A stretch of DNA of 64,000 nucleotides. It comes from Haematococcus lacustris (taxonomy: Eukaryota > Chlorophyta > Chlorophyceae > Chlamydomonadales > Haematococcaceae). The notes under the pieces were generated by a model, which searched no databases, was not told where the DNA came from, and worked only from the letters and a program-made list of their open reading frames with translations. How positions within the stretch are numbered: position 1 is the stretch's first letter; each line of letters opens with the position of its first letter. Positions 11,490 through 22,613 of the stretch are shown here, one piece after another. The translations under genes and the position numbers were made by a program. The stretch is taken from NCBI GenBank assembly GCA_030144725.1, contig JASKMD010000008.1, forward strand, positions 7,207,153-7,271,152, in the 5' to 3' direction.

Positions 11490-12960
11490 TCACATCATGC
11501 TGTCATGCATGGGTGTGGGGGGCGGCAGGTCCATGCCCCCATGGCTGGGCATGTTGCCATGTGTGTGGTGCATGGGAGTAGGGGGAGGCAGGCGGTTGGG
11601 GGACTGGTTGCCTGCCTGAGGCCCTCTCTGCTGCAGCATCTGCTGCTGCATCTGCATTTGCTGCTGCATCTGCATCTGCTGCTGCATCTGCAGTTGCTGC
11701 TGCATCTGCATCTGCTGCTGCATCTGCAGTTGTTGCTGCATTTGCATGTGCTGGTGCATCTGCAGTTGCTGCTGCTGGACACCAGATGGCCCTGCTGCTC
11801 CTGGGTGCTGCCCAGGGCCGGCTTCCAGCAGTTGCTGCTGCTCCCCAGCGGGCCCCAGCAGTGCTGTGGCAGTCTCTGACCCGCCCTTCTTGAACACGGT
11901 CAGGATGGGGTAGATCTTCATGAAGGCGTTGTAGATGTCCTCACGCTTCTTGGCCCCTGCACCACCACCCATGCTGGTCACACATGCTTGCATGCTGAAA
12001 GCTGTGACATGCTGCATGAAGTTGCACAGCTGCCCAGTGTGTGTCCACCGTGTACTGCGTGATGCGCACCCCTCTTACCAGTGAGCACCACTTTGCCAGA
12101 CACAAAGATGAGGAGCACAACCTTCGGTACCTTCATGCGATAGATGAGGCCAGGGAAGAGTTCAGGCTCATACTGCAAGCACACCACCGATGGCACCAGC
12201 ATCTCAGGGGTAGTTACCCCACCTGTGCTTCTATGGCATACAGGGCTGCAGCTGTGTAACCAGCTTCATCAACCAGTAATCCGACTGTGATGCTTACATT
12301 GCTGAAAGAGTGGTTGTGGCAGCTGATGCCCTCCAACCGAATAGGGAACTTGACATCACAGGATGCAACCATGTTTTGGATCTTGAACTCCTTGAAGGTG
12401 GCCGGGAAGCCTAGCTTCTGGATGATCTTGGCATACTGCACGCCCATGACCATGCACAGACACCCTGCTTACGGTCCTAGCATGCACCTCTTAAAACACA
12501 AACAAGTTATTTTTGGACATAGTTCAACCGTACCTTCCTGGCAGCTGTCCTGGAGTCCTCCTCGGACTTTGCCCCGGTGCAGACCTGCAAATCCCAGAAC
12601 CTACTTGCTCGCGTCACTAAGCAACTGTACTTTCTCGCATGCACCTCTTGCCTCACCATCTTGCCTGACGCAAAGATCAGGGCTGTGGTCTTGGGCTCTC
12701 GTATACGCATGATGACAGCTGCAAAGCGCTGCGCAGCTACCACAGATGTCGTGTGGAGAGCGCGGCCAAGACGCTGGGTGCACGGACTCAGACAAAAGCC
12801 CCACCTTGGGGTTGTATTCGGCGTTACGGGCATGCAGCGCTATCTCTTTCAGGTCCAGTCGACAGCCCAGGTTTACTGTGGCAACGACATTCTGTATCTG
12901 CGGCACCACCCCTGAGTGGTGCTGGGAAATGTCGGGGAACACCTCCTCCTCAAACTCCAT
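11490..12960 (-). CDS. TBP: TATA-binding protein with C-terminal Gln/Met-rich tail
   Basis: Core subunit of TFIID. Six exons join in phase: 12805-12960, 12657-12728, 12534-12584, 12298-12435, 12079-12172 and 11490-11956. The saddle domain is complete: [53 protein letters not shown] then [97 protein letters not shown]. The N-terminus before the saddle is only about 16 residues. After the saddle the last exon continues for about 130 residues: a [20 protein letters not shown] linker, repeated LQMQQQMQM units, and a proline/histidine/methionine end. Plant and animal TBPs normally end at the saddle, and animal TBP has its polyglutamine on the N-terminal side. The [10 protein letters not shown] segment replaces the usual LAYSHGAFSS. 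Head-to-head with RPB9. Confidence 0.95.
11630..11780 (-). repeat. CTGCATCTG-type repeat encoding (Q/M/L) tail of TBP
   Basis: On the plus strand the run reads CATCTGCTGCTG with CATTTG and CAGTTG variants. On the coding strand it encodes [13 protein letters not shown] repeats of roughly 9-15 bases. It lies wholly inside the last TBP exon and stays in frame. Confidence 0.85.
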
Positions 12961-13219
12961 GGTGCTGTCTGACTGTGTGCTCCGCCAACCCCTGCCCTAC
13001 GGCAAGCGGCGGGTGAGGACGCTCAGAGCCCCGTGGTCTGACTCTTCTAGTGGGAAATCTTCTTAAGCAACAAGCAAGGTGCGAGTGCAGCTTCGCAGCT
13101 CTGCCCGAGCCTTATGGGCAGAAGAGTGAACCCATTTATAGTTGTGAAGAAGCGGCTTCATGCGCGGCAGGGTGTCATATCCTGCGATGCGTGCCGCTGC
13201 AGCTGAATGAACAGGGGAA
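12961..13219. promoter_or_regulatory. shared bidirectional promoter region of TBP and RPB9
   Basis: The two start codons face away from each other across 259 bp, so both core promoters and 5' UTRs must lie here or overlap. A TATA-like box, TATAAAT read on the minus strand (about 13134-13140; ATTTATA on plus), sits about 175 bp before the TBP start and 80 bp before the RPB9 start. No other element is clear. The shared use is inferred from spacing. Confidence 0.55.
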
Positions 13220-13772
13220 ATGGCAGCTGGAAAAGCCAACCGCGGACTTAAGTTCTGCCCCGAGACCAACGACCTGCTGTTCCCCCGCGAGAACAAGGTG
13301 GAGTTGGTGAATGCCGGGGGGAAGAAGTAGCATGCATGAACGGAGATGTTAATCATTCCCCAAACAGGATAGACGACGATTAGAGTACTTCTGCAAGAAC
13401 TGTGACTACTGCGAGCCATCTGATCCATCTGAATGGTGGGGTGGGGGTGGGGGTGGGGTGGAGGGGTGGGGTGGAGGGCTTGTGCCTCACAGGCACATGG
13501 GACAGCATCCCCAACAAGGAGCAAGCAGAGTGCTACTAACGCTGCATTGCTGCAGGTGTGTATACGTGTCCGAGACAACGTTTAGCAGCAAGGACAAGAC
13601 CGTCATCGTGCAGGATGTCATTGCTGATCCCACTCTGCCACGCACCAAGGACGTGAACTGCCCCATGTGCCACCACAACGAGGCAGTGTTCATATCTGAG
13701 TCAACAGAAAAGGGCATGACGCTGTACTTCAATTGCACCAGCTGCCGACATAGATGGAAGGACTATATTTGA
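13220..13772 (+). CDS. RPB9: RNA polymerase II subunit RPB9
   Basis: Small two-zinc-ribbon subunit of RNA polymerase II, acting in proofreading and transcript cleavage at the jaw of the enzyme. Exons 13220-13297, 13368-13435 and 13556-13772 join in phase to 120 residues, the usual family length. The N-terminal ribbon region reads FCPETNDLLFP and YFCKNCDYCEP. The C-terminal ribbon reads DPTLPRTKDVNCPMCHHNEAVF and ends with CTSCRHRWKDYI, close to the typical ADPTLPRT and HRW signature. The second cysteine of the first CPxC knuckle is threonine (ACC), so the first zinc site lacks one of its four usual ligands; a nearby cysteine (CDYC) might compensate. It is the plus-strand partner of the TBP head-to-head pair. 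Confidence 0.93.
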
Positions 13773-14915
13773 GTACACGCTGTGGAGTCTACCGGCACCA
13801 ACACCAAGGTTAGGGGATGGGAGCTGTTGCACCTTAAACACATGCAGTCAGCTTCCTTCTCGCAAGTCAGAGTCAGTGTTGGCAAACACGAGCAAACAAC
13901 GGCGGTGCTGCCGCTTGCATGCAGGAAGCGGGCCTGGAGGGCCATTGGGTGGACCATGCAGGGGACCAGCAAATCAATGCAGCAGGCAAGGCACATGGTG
14001 CGCTGCACAGTGCATGCCGCTCTACTCAGTGTGGGCAGGTGGTGGTGCTGCTCCTACCATGACCCCGCAGCCCCTCAAACAAGCTGCGGCGAGCATTGCC
14101 AGACGTATGCACAAGATGGGATGCTTGGGGAGCCGTGCACGCCACAACAAGGCCTAAGAGACTGGGTCTGGCTGTGGCTCAGGCCCTCAGCCCCTAGCTC
14201 CTGTCTGAGTCAGTGCCCTGAATCTCACTAGGGGTGTTTTGTCTGTGTAGAGCTATGTTCCCTAGCACATGGCATGGGCGCCTTTAACCTACAGTCTGAG
14301 TCAGCCCAACTCAACTCAACAAGCAAGGTCTGATGTGCAAGACAACCTGGAGATGGACCAGTCGTACTCCCGTGCACATGTCCATGGCACCCACGCAGGC
14401 ATGCAGTTCACCTCATCGTTGAAACACCCATTGCATTGCAAGTGCCATTGATGGTAGACGCACCGATGCAGTGTGGGAGGGTGCAACACCGCGGAGTGCT
14501 TGCAAAGCTGCGCAGACCAGGCTGTTGGTCACACGTGGTGCTGCCAGCACCAGGCTAGCAGGACGGCTGAAGAATAAATGTCTGCGGCTGTGGACATGAA
14601 GATGCAGTGACACTTGACTGAGCTAGGCTGGGCTGGGCTGGAAATTTGAGTTGCAGTCGCTAGTACTGGGGGCGCAAAGTCCTTGTCGGTGAAGAAGCAT
14701 TCCGTCCTTGTCCTTGTCCATGCAGAGCTGACCCTAGGAGGTGGCTGGTGGGCTAAGCAGCTGAATATGGGGGAGGTGATGCGTCAGCTAACGGGCCTTA
14801 TGTGTCACATTGCTGTCATTACCGCACGACGATGAGGCCAGATGTATAGCCCTGCCGTCGCCGATTGACGGGCCCCTATCCCACTTGCAGTTGCCTGGTC
14901 GCGACTGGCTATTCC
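13773..14915. other. no gene recognised
   Basis: 3' side of RPB9, up to the assembly gap. Short open stretches exist on both strands (for example minus 14613-14413) but none shows family motifs or a convincing exon chain. Confidence 0.4.
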
Positions 14916-15415
14916 NNNNNNNNNNNNNNNNNNNNNNNNNNNNNNNNNNNNNNNNNNNNNNNNNNNNNNNNNNNNNNNNNNNNNNNNNNNNNNNNNNNNN
15001 NNNNNNNNNNNNNNNNNNNNNNNNNNNNNNNNNNNNNNNNNNNNNNNNNNNNNNNNNNNNNNNNNNNNNNNNNNNNNNNNNNNNNNNNNNNNNNNNNNNN
15101 NNNNNNNNNNNNNNNNNNNNNNNNNNNNNNNNNNNNNNNNNNNNNNNNNNNNNNNNNNNNNNNNNNNNNNNNNNNNNNNNNNNNNNNNNNNNNNNNNNNN
15201 NNNNNNNNNNNNNNNNNNNNNNNNNNNNNNNNNNNNNNNNNNNNNNNNNNNNNNNNNNNNNNNNNNNNNNNNNNNNNNNNNNNNNNNNNNNNNNNNNNNN
15301 NNNNNNNNNNNNNNNNNNNNNNNNNNNNNNNNNNNNNNNNNNNNNNNNNNNNNNNNNNNNNNNNNNNNNNNNNNNNNNNNNNNNNNNNNNNNNNNNNNNN
15401 NNNNNNNNNNNNNNN
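14916..15415. other. assembly gap, exactly 500 N
   Basis: A round 500-N run, the usual placeholder for a scaffold join of unknown length. It lies 463 bp outside the left boundary of the palindrome, so the join next to that boundary is not sequence-proven. Confidence 0.99.
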
Positions 15416-15877
15416 GCACGCAAAGGGGGTGAGGGCTGGGAGGGGGCTGCTAGGGGCTGCTGCTGCTGCTGTGGATTGCACTACAGCTGCTGCTGCTGCG
15501 CTGGAGGGTTGCTAATGCGGCTGTGAGCTTGTGGGGAGCTCACCGCAGCCAACTGGCGACCGCACTTCGACCACCCCGGTGTGGTCTTGGTGCGGTCACC
15601 AAAGCGACGTCAAGCGCCTAGGGAGCGTGTCCTTGCTCCCTATCGCTGACTGCAAGGGAGGAGGTCCTCGCCTCCGGGAAAAAGGGCTCCACACGCAATC
15701 TCCCACGCGTTAGTACGGCTAAGACGACGCGGTTACATGCCACTAAGCTTGCGAAGGTGCGGGAAAAAAAAGTCCGACTTGCCTCCCGCGGGGTTCACCT
15801 CAGCTATCGGCTGCTATTACGGCGCACGGCTGCGGCTTGCGTTGCTACCGTATTAGAACACGGTAATTCGGTACTTC
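15416..15877. other. unique segment between gap and palindrome
   Basis: It has no counterpart next to the right arm. There is a CTG-rich start (15459-15507), then sequence richer in CG dinucleotides than its neighbours (for example CGCACTTCGACCACCCCGG). No coding exon is recognised. It could be the edge of a repeat, but nothing visible identifies one. Confidence 0.4.
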
Positions 15878-15878
15878 G

Positions 15879-18311
15879 CTGTCCCCTCCATTCAGGACCC
15901 CACAGCTGCTGCTGCTGCTGCTGGGGCCGTCTGCCTGGGCGGCAGCGGCGGCCGCATCCAGGGTTTGCAGCCAGAGCAGGTGGGGGTCACTGAAGGCGCC
16001 CACCACCTCCAACTCTCCGCCCAGGATATCCCTGCGCTGGTCGTGACAACACATGGGGCAGGGAGGCCTTTAATGGCTGGATAGCTCACTAGCAGCAGAG
16101 GGCCACGGACGTCAGACAGAGATGGTGGCTTTGCTAATGCTGTTGTAGGAGATGGTGTTGATGATTGATGGTGTTGACACATGATGATGAGACATGTACC
16201 AGATGTCAGGCCACTAATGGTCAAACGTTTGACGTGCTGGCTTATGGACATGAGAATAGTGGGTGGGCAGCACGAATGCAACATAAGGCTCCCTGCTGCT
16301 GCGTCCTCCTGCCGTCCTCCTGCTGTCATCTCGCACTATCCCTGCCCACGATGGCTACGCTGCAAGCGTACCTGATCTCGGTGTTGACTTGAAGGCGTCC
16401 CTCCCGCACCTCCAGGCGCAGGTCTGGGCTGCGTAGCTCGGCATTCAGCTTCATCTCGTCGTCAGCTTGTGTCAGGGTGCGCATAAACGCACCTTCCCCC
16501 TCGATTGCCTTGGCCTCTTCCTCCTGCCTCCGGTGCAGCTTTTGGGCGGCTATGGCTGCGGCACGCCGCGCTACCGCGTCCTCGCCGTCTAGGACAAGGC
16601 TGCTGACGTGACGCATGCCGGACTCCGCAAGGGTTCGAGCTGTGTGCGCAGCCTCAGCAGCTTCTGTGGCCAAACCAGCCGCCCGCTCCTTGGCTTTGTC
16701 CACTGCCCCGCTCAAGCCCGCTGACGCTGCGTCGCCCTCATCAGTTGCTGACTCTGACGATGCCGCGCTTGCACCGCCATTCGCGCTTGCCGTATTTGTG
16801 CCGCCAAACGCATTCCCGGCATTGACGCTGTCCGTGGCCGGACGACTCGTGTCTGACGGTGTGTGCTGCGGGCGAGGGGGGCTGGACGAGCTGATGCCGT
16901 GCGCTTCCTCAAGCTTCTCTGCTTGCTGCAAAGCCTCCTCTGGCGCCTCCAAAGCCCCGGCCACCTCGAGGTACCGGATGATCCGGAAGTCCCGGGCGAC
17001 GGCACTGTATCCGCCGTTGATGACCGGGTTGTGCATGATCACGTGGTTGGGCGCGCCTGCAGCGTGGTGTGGTGCATCCCACTACCATCAGAGCGGTCAA
17101 GTGTAGTAGGAACCGGAGGAGCCCATGCACCACATGGTACAAAATGGTACATGTGCCATTACTACATGCAGACAAAACACCACCCTAATCCCGTGGGGCT
17201 ACCTGTGATCAGGCACATGTCACATGCAGGGTCGGTGGGCAGAGTGCAGTCATGCATGCAGCAGTTGATATGCATCGCCACTGTAATGGCATGGCTGACG
17301 GCGGCGTAGAGCACCTTGCATTGACAATGCTCACCCTGAAGTAGCTGAAAATAGCGTAAGATGGTATAAGTTGGCACAAGTTGGCATAAGCACGTAAGGA
17401 GTGGCTCAACTCACAGCACTGCATTCACGGCACTGAGATGGCATGGGCCTGCTGTGACAATGTGCAGATCGCAAAGCAGCCCCGCCAACCTGCTAGTGCC
17501 TTTCACCCTGCTCTCCAATAGCCACAACAGTATGCTGCAGGGCCACGTCTGCGTGCCTGCTCACAGGGCCTCACCCCGGTACAGCTGCCACAGGCTGCCA
17601 GTGCACTCCACATCCTGCACTGCCAGCAGCTGCTGCCCACCCCACTCTGGCGGCTCATGTACTGTCACGCCTTTGAGCCTGCGGGGCAGGCGTCCTCTGC
17701 CGGCTCAAACAAGCCAGGCTGCAAACCAGGGGCTGCTTGGCGTGGAGGCACACTAGCAGCCACAGGGCAACCAGGGGGTCAGGCATGCAGCAATTCAATA
17801 AGGAAGTCACAGAGAAGCTGGATGTAATGGCTGAATGCCACGTACGTAATGCTGCCGTGAAAGGGTCCTGACAGTGCCAGCTTCACATCAGCGATGGCCA
17901 CCTTGCCCGGCTGCAACGAGTTAACCAGGCTGACTACTGCTTGCAAGCCCAGCTGCGTGCTCAGCAGTGGAGGCAGCGCAGCCAAGGAGACACCTGCAGG
18001 AGATGACAAATGACGTGTGGGTGGCTGCCCTGCTGCCTGCCCGCTGACCTGGCAGGCAGGTGAGTCACTGTTTCACTGCCGCTACATTCCCCTCCCTCCC
18101 CTCCCTCACCCGTTACCACTACACCAGTGCCAAGCAGCTTCAGTGCGCGCAGCAAGCCGGGGGGCAGCTGTGAGGTGGACGCGCGGCCCGCTGCCGCCAG
18201 CGGGACGTGCACATAGCTCCTGACCCCAAAGACTGTCGTATGCACGCGTTCTGCCAAGAGCCATTGCTTCGCAGCGGACAAAGCCTTTGCTGCAAGGCGC
18301 GAGCGTGGCAT
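15879..18311 (-). pseudogene. AsmA/TamB-like gene, 5' part only (left-arm copy)
   Basis: Mirror of the first exons of the gene at 52351: 18110-18311, 17846-17993, 17575-17678, 16372-17056 and 15878-16031. The reading frames are intact up to the arm boundary, where the exon encoding a serine run and CGVLNGGDS is cut at 15878. Nothing after it matches the 3' exons of the full copy, which are present only at 54785-59798. If the scaffold is correct this is a truncated duplicate lacking about half the protein. If the arm boundary is an assembly join, the missing exons may simply lie elsewhere. Confidence 0.8.
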
Positions 18312-18821
18312 CCGCTTCGATTGCTGCTTTATTACGCTGTTGGCTTTACATACTGTTTGACAGCTCCTATTGCGATAGCGTCACTATGCGGGGGGCAAGG
18401 TCACTCATGTATGTGCTTCACGATGTAAGAGTTGCACGTCTTGTGAAGGGAGCTGAATGCCGACAGTGAAGGGAGCTGTATAGTGGTACTCCTTCCCCTT
18501 GGCAGATGACACATGGGAAGCAAACGGTGCAATGCTGGTTGCAAATCGGCATGAATGACAGCATGAATTGCGATTGGCGGAGATTGTCATTCATTCATCC
18601 CCGCTCGCCACGATGCACGCAGCTGTTGTGGCGCAGTTCGCGCTAATTCCATCTATTTTATCGTGGCTCCCATTTGCCATTGCTGAGCATCTTCTCAGCG
18701 AACTGGTCACATCGGGCAATGCAATGCAATGGTGTGGTGACACCTTCTGTTGTGTTGTGTCGTTGAGACAAAGTTGTTGTGTCGTTGTGTCGTTGAGTTA
18801 TAACGTTGAGTTGTGTCTAAT
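18312..18821. other. upstream region of AsmA-like copy, CAACGACA-type microsatellite
   Basis: It mirrors 51841-52350. It contains a degenerate GTTGTGTCGTTGAG repeat at about 18747-18815 just before element E1. Its last seven bases, GTCTAAT (18815-18821), are E1's target duplication. No coding exon seen. Confidence 0.5.
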
Positions 18822-20035
18822 TCGGGTGTTCCCAACTAACAGAAAATGACAGGAAACTGACCCTTGGCAGTCGGACGGCTGTAACTCTGCACTCACTGCG
18901 CCAAATGTTATGCTAAATGATTCACCATGTAGCCAACCCTGCCAGCTACCGTTCACCCATCCAGAATAATTATGCACGCAGTAGGTCGTGCACAGCAAAG
19001 CATCAAAGTTGGTGATTCAAATTCAAGCCGTTGCGGAGCATGCAGTCATCGCTACGACCGCCCGCGTCGCTTAGGCTGCTCTACACGAGCACGCGCGTCG
19101 GCAGCAACAGTCGGATCGGAGAACGATCACGGGATTGTTGCACCGGGCCCACCTCCCCCCCATACCTAGAGGGCAATGCCACAGCTCGACCATTTGGATT
19201 TACAGCATGCTACTTACTAGGTTAAGCTCATCTACGACACTGCTACAATCGCTCATACTCAGCTAAGCCGAAAGCTCACTTTGGTCGGTGACCCCCAACT
19301 CCCTTAGCCGATCTCGGGGCCAGGGCCATGCAGTCAGTCACACAGCTCCGCACCATGACCGATTTTTGACACGGCTCCTCTGAGAGTTATACTCCCCTAC
19401 ATGCCATCCACCTGCGTGCAAAGTTTCATAGCTCAACTGCCACCCCACAGCCCCGTGGCCCTCATTCTGCTTGGAGAACATGATGTCACTTTGAAGATGT
19501 CAATCTGATAGAGGCCTGGGCTGTTTAACGTGCGGTTTGTTCTAATAAACGCGCCAATGGGTCAAGAACAAACATTTTGTGGCCGTTTTCCTGTGGGTGC
19601 AACGGGTGCAACACAGTGGAGAACACAGTGGAGGAGGGGGGGTGTAAGCCGGGTGATACCTTAGTGTGCGCCACCCAGAAGGTGTAATCGGCGGAAGTGA
19701 GCACATCTATTATGTTTCATTCACCCCGTCTAGGCGCCCTGCACGCCCGGCAGGCATCGCGTTGGGTGTTGGCCGGACATTCCATTTGTGCACAACCAGC
19801 TCACTCCGCAAGGTAGATGGGGTCACGGGGATGTGGCTCACCGTGCCAAGGAGACCCGTCTCGCCGCTGTGATTTGTTCGAGGGCACATGTGGCAGTACG
19901 CGACCAAAGACTCCAATGGCTTGCGCTGATGGTCAAACGACGCGCATTGATTTGCAGCTGCCAATGTGACAAACGCTATTGAAAACGATGAGGTATCGAG
20001 AGAGTACTTGCATGACCCATGTTGGGAACGCCCGA
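18822..20035 (+). mobile_element. hAT-type non-autonomous element E1 (left arm)
   Basis: The 1214-bp element begins TCGGGTGTTCCCAAC and ends GTTGGGAACGCCCGA, flanked by GTCTAAT (18815-18821 and 20036-20042). No transposase is encoded. Its termini differ from those of A and B at two bases only, so it probably uses the same enzyme. E2 (29935-31149) is a second, diverged copy of the same length. Confidence 0.9.
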
Positions 20036-20146
20036 GTCTAATGAGATCAATGTGTCTGTCAGGCGTTCCCAACTACCTGAAAACCACCCCCCTGTGATAC
20101 GAAGCCCGTATCTCCGCAGCCACTCAGTCAAAAATATATGTAAACA

Positions 20147-20223
20147 GGTCACCCCCGCCATTGGCCCCGCAATTCACTTTTTGGCACCGTCTTTGATTTG
20201 CGGGGCCAATGGCGGGGGTGACC
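20147..20223 (+). mobile_element. transposon D, internally deleted 77-bp remnant
   Basis: Begins GGTCACCCCCGCCATTGG and ends with the inverse, 26-bp perfect terminal inverted repeats, with AACA/TGTT at both junctions (4-bp duplication). The right-arm copy is 1510 bp; here 1433 internal bases are missing, with only AT as microhomology at the deletion junction. Confidence 0.9.
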
Positions 20224-20795
20224 AACAGTGCTTTGAACAGAGGAGAGTCATATCTACGAAATGGCAGACGCAGCAAAAACTATCTCGCTCTCAGCGGTGC
20301 TCAGTGCCTGTCCAAAGATAAGCATTTGAATTCATGCGATTTCGCCACATGCGGGGCGCGCCGCACTAGCACGCTTCGCCACGCTGTTGTGAGTGGCACC
20401 TGCAACACGCAGCAGCAGTCGGAACATGTTTTGCTTTTGGCATGTGGACGCGACGACGGCAGTTGTGACGACTGGATACCACTATGAGCTTTTGGAGCTG
20501 CTGCTGGCGCTAGTGCATTACCGGCTGCTCTACTACGCTTAAACAAGGTGCTAGGTGCAGTACGTGGTGTTGTCTCACCTTGCTTTGCTGCCCTCGACTT
20601 GTTAGCTGCAGGTGCCCCACGCTCACGGGACGTGCTTGCCGCTGCCAGCTGTTGCTGCTGCTGAGGGGGTGCACCAGCAGGCTCAGCCAGCTCAGGGGTG
20701 GTGCCTGCAGGTGTCAGCTGCTGCTGAGGGGGCGCAGCTGCAGCAAGCTTCCCACGGATGTGGGTGCACACGTGGCTCAGGGTACCCTCCAGCTT

Positions 20796-20911
20796 GCCCC
20801 AGCCCCAGCCCCAGCCCCAGCCCCAGCCCCAGCCCCAGCCCCAGCTGCTGCCCCAGCCCCAGCCCCATCCCTTGCCCCAGCCCCAGCCCCAGCCCTTGCC
20901 CCAGCCCCACC
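20796..20911 (+). repeat. GGGCTG (CCCCAG) tract in element B
   Basis: Hexamer run read as CAGCCC on plus, interrupted by CTGCTG and TTG variants. Mirror at 48318-48433 has the same length. Confidence 0.9.
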
Positions 20912-22083
20912 ACCGGGTCTCTGCTCCCAGCCTTCTGGCAGGTGCTGCGGGGTGACTGCTGCTGTCACTCGCAATACGAGCACCTTGCCATGGCGATCGC
21001 ATGTGCACCCATCAAATTGCAGGTGTATTGCCTTTGCGCGCAATAGTTGGTCTGAAAGCAGGCAGCAGAGCAAAGACATGTGGTTATTCCCAGCCTCAGC
21101 CCCCCCTCAACCCTCCCCTCAGCCCCCCCTCCCACCCCCTACCACTCCCTTCCACCCCCTTCCACTCTCTCCCAGCCCCTTCCCACCCATGCCACCCTGC
21201 CTTCCCCTTTGCATCTTACCAAGGGTCTTGCGCCGCATGTAGGTGGACACGATGTGGAATTCACGCCCAACTGTGGATGTCTTGCCTGGCCGGTGAGGGT
21301 TGGGGAGGACGCACTGCTCAGAGACGAAGAACTGTCGGCACTTGGAGAGGGCACGGCGGCTGACACCTGTCTCTAGATGCAACCTGACGGTGCTCAAGCA
21401 GTGGTGAGCATTGTAGGGTGCAGTCCGGGCTGCTGGCCTCCCCACAGGGCTCTCTTGAGTTGGAATGAAGATGTCAGTTGGTGAGGGTGCTGGGCTGAGC
21501 TGCTCCCATAGCTGTAGCCATCAGCATGTGTACCTTGTAAGCGGTATAACTTGTCACATACAAACCCAATGATTGAGTTGCATAGTACCACGGACGCGTT
21601 AGTGAGTATGCTATAAAAAATCTGTGTGAGGTCAGGCTGTTTGTTCAATGGTGCAAAACATAAAGCGGATCATAGCTGGAGGGGGTGACTAGTCCTTACT
21701 GTGCCGCCCACCATTACAGCGATACAGCGCTGCCACACACAGTTTCGAGTTTCTTCACATCCTCGCCAAGCGGCCTGCACCATCAGGAACCTCGCGCAGC
21801 CATGTTTGCCGGACTTCAGTGGTGTGCGCCACCGACATGTCGTGCATCGCTAACGGATAGCCAAGGACGTAGCTTACCGGTGTAGCTAACCACGGTCTGC
21901 GATTGGGACACATTCGGGGTCACATGTGGCTGCCCGCATCGAAAGACTCCGATGGCAATTCCAGTCTTACATTAAACGCGCAATATCACATCGCAGCAGA
22001 CGCAACAAACGTTACATCAAAAGATTGAGTAGGTGGGCCGCAGTTGCATGAAGATTGCCAACCCCCTTGTTGGGAACGCCTGA

Positions 22084-22179
22084 GTGTCTGTGTTTGATTA
22101 CAAGTTGTAATACAACTCGTGCTTTACTTTGGTGTAGCATGGGGGCTGTAGGGATGCCAACGGCTGAGATGCAGCTAAG
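22084..22179 (-). pseudogene. short hAT transposase relic between elements B and C
   Basis: Read on the minus strand, the stretch with ATGCTACACCAAAGTAAAGC matches, with a few changes, the end of the element C transposase near 24070-24100. It is therefore a fragment of an older hAT copy, in opposite orientation, into which newer elements inserted. Confidence 0.65.
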
Positions 22180-22613
22180 TCAGGCGTTCCCAACATGGGG
22201 TTGGTAATCTTCATGCAACTGCGGCCCATCTACTCCATCATTTGATGTAACGTTTGCTGCGTCTGCTGCAATGCGATATTGCGCGTTTAATGTTCGACTG
22301 GAATTGCCATCGGAGTCTTTCGATGCGGGCAGCCACATGTGACCCCGGATGTGTCCCAATCGCAGACCGTGGTTAGCTACACTGGTAAGCTACGTCCTTG
22401 GCTATCCGTTAGCGATGCACGACATGTCGGTGGCGCACACCACTGAAGTCCGGCAAACATGGCTGCGCGAGCTTCTTGATGGTGCAGGCCGCATGGCGAG
22501 GATGTGAAGGAACCCCGGTTTGTGTGTGGCAGCGCTGTATCGCTGTAATGGTGGGCGGCACAGTAGGGACTAGTCACCCCCTCCAGCTATGATCCGCTTT
22601 ATGTTTTGGACCA

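Larger units (their letters stand above)
20059..22083 (-). mobile_element. hAT-type element B (left arm), coding on minus strand
   Basis: The 2025-bp element has TCAGGCGTTCCCAAC termini and GTGTCTG on both sides (20052-20058 and 22084-22090). On the minus strand it keeps part of a transposase-like gene: an exon with ETGVSRRALSKCRQFFV, an intron with GT-AG ends, and an exon with HLQFDGCTCDRHGKVLVLRV. That exon holds the first catalytic-type aspartate motif (FDG) and runs into a GGGCTG tract. No C-terminal dimerisation region was recognised. It contains the 77-bp remnant of transposon D at 20147-20223. Non-autonomous on present evidence. Confidence 0.85.

Noticed and set aside
14788..15526. Long ORFs spanning 14788-15526
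   Set aside because: They run across the 500-N gap and have no meaning.
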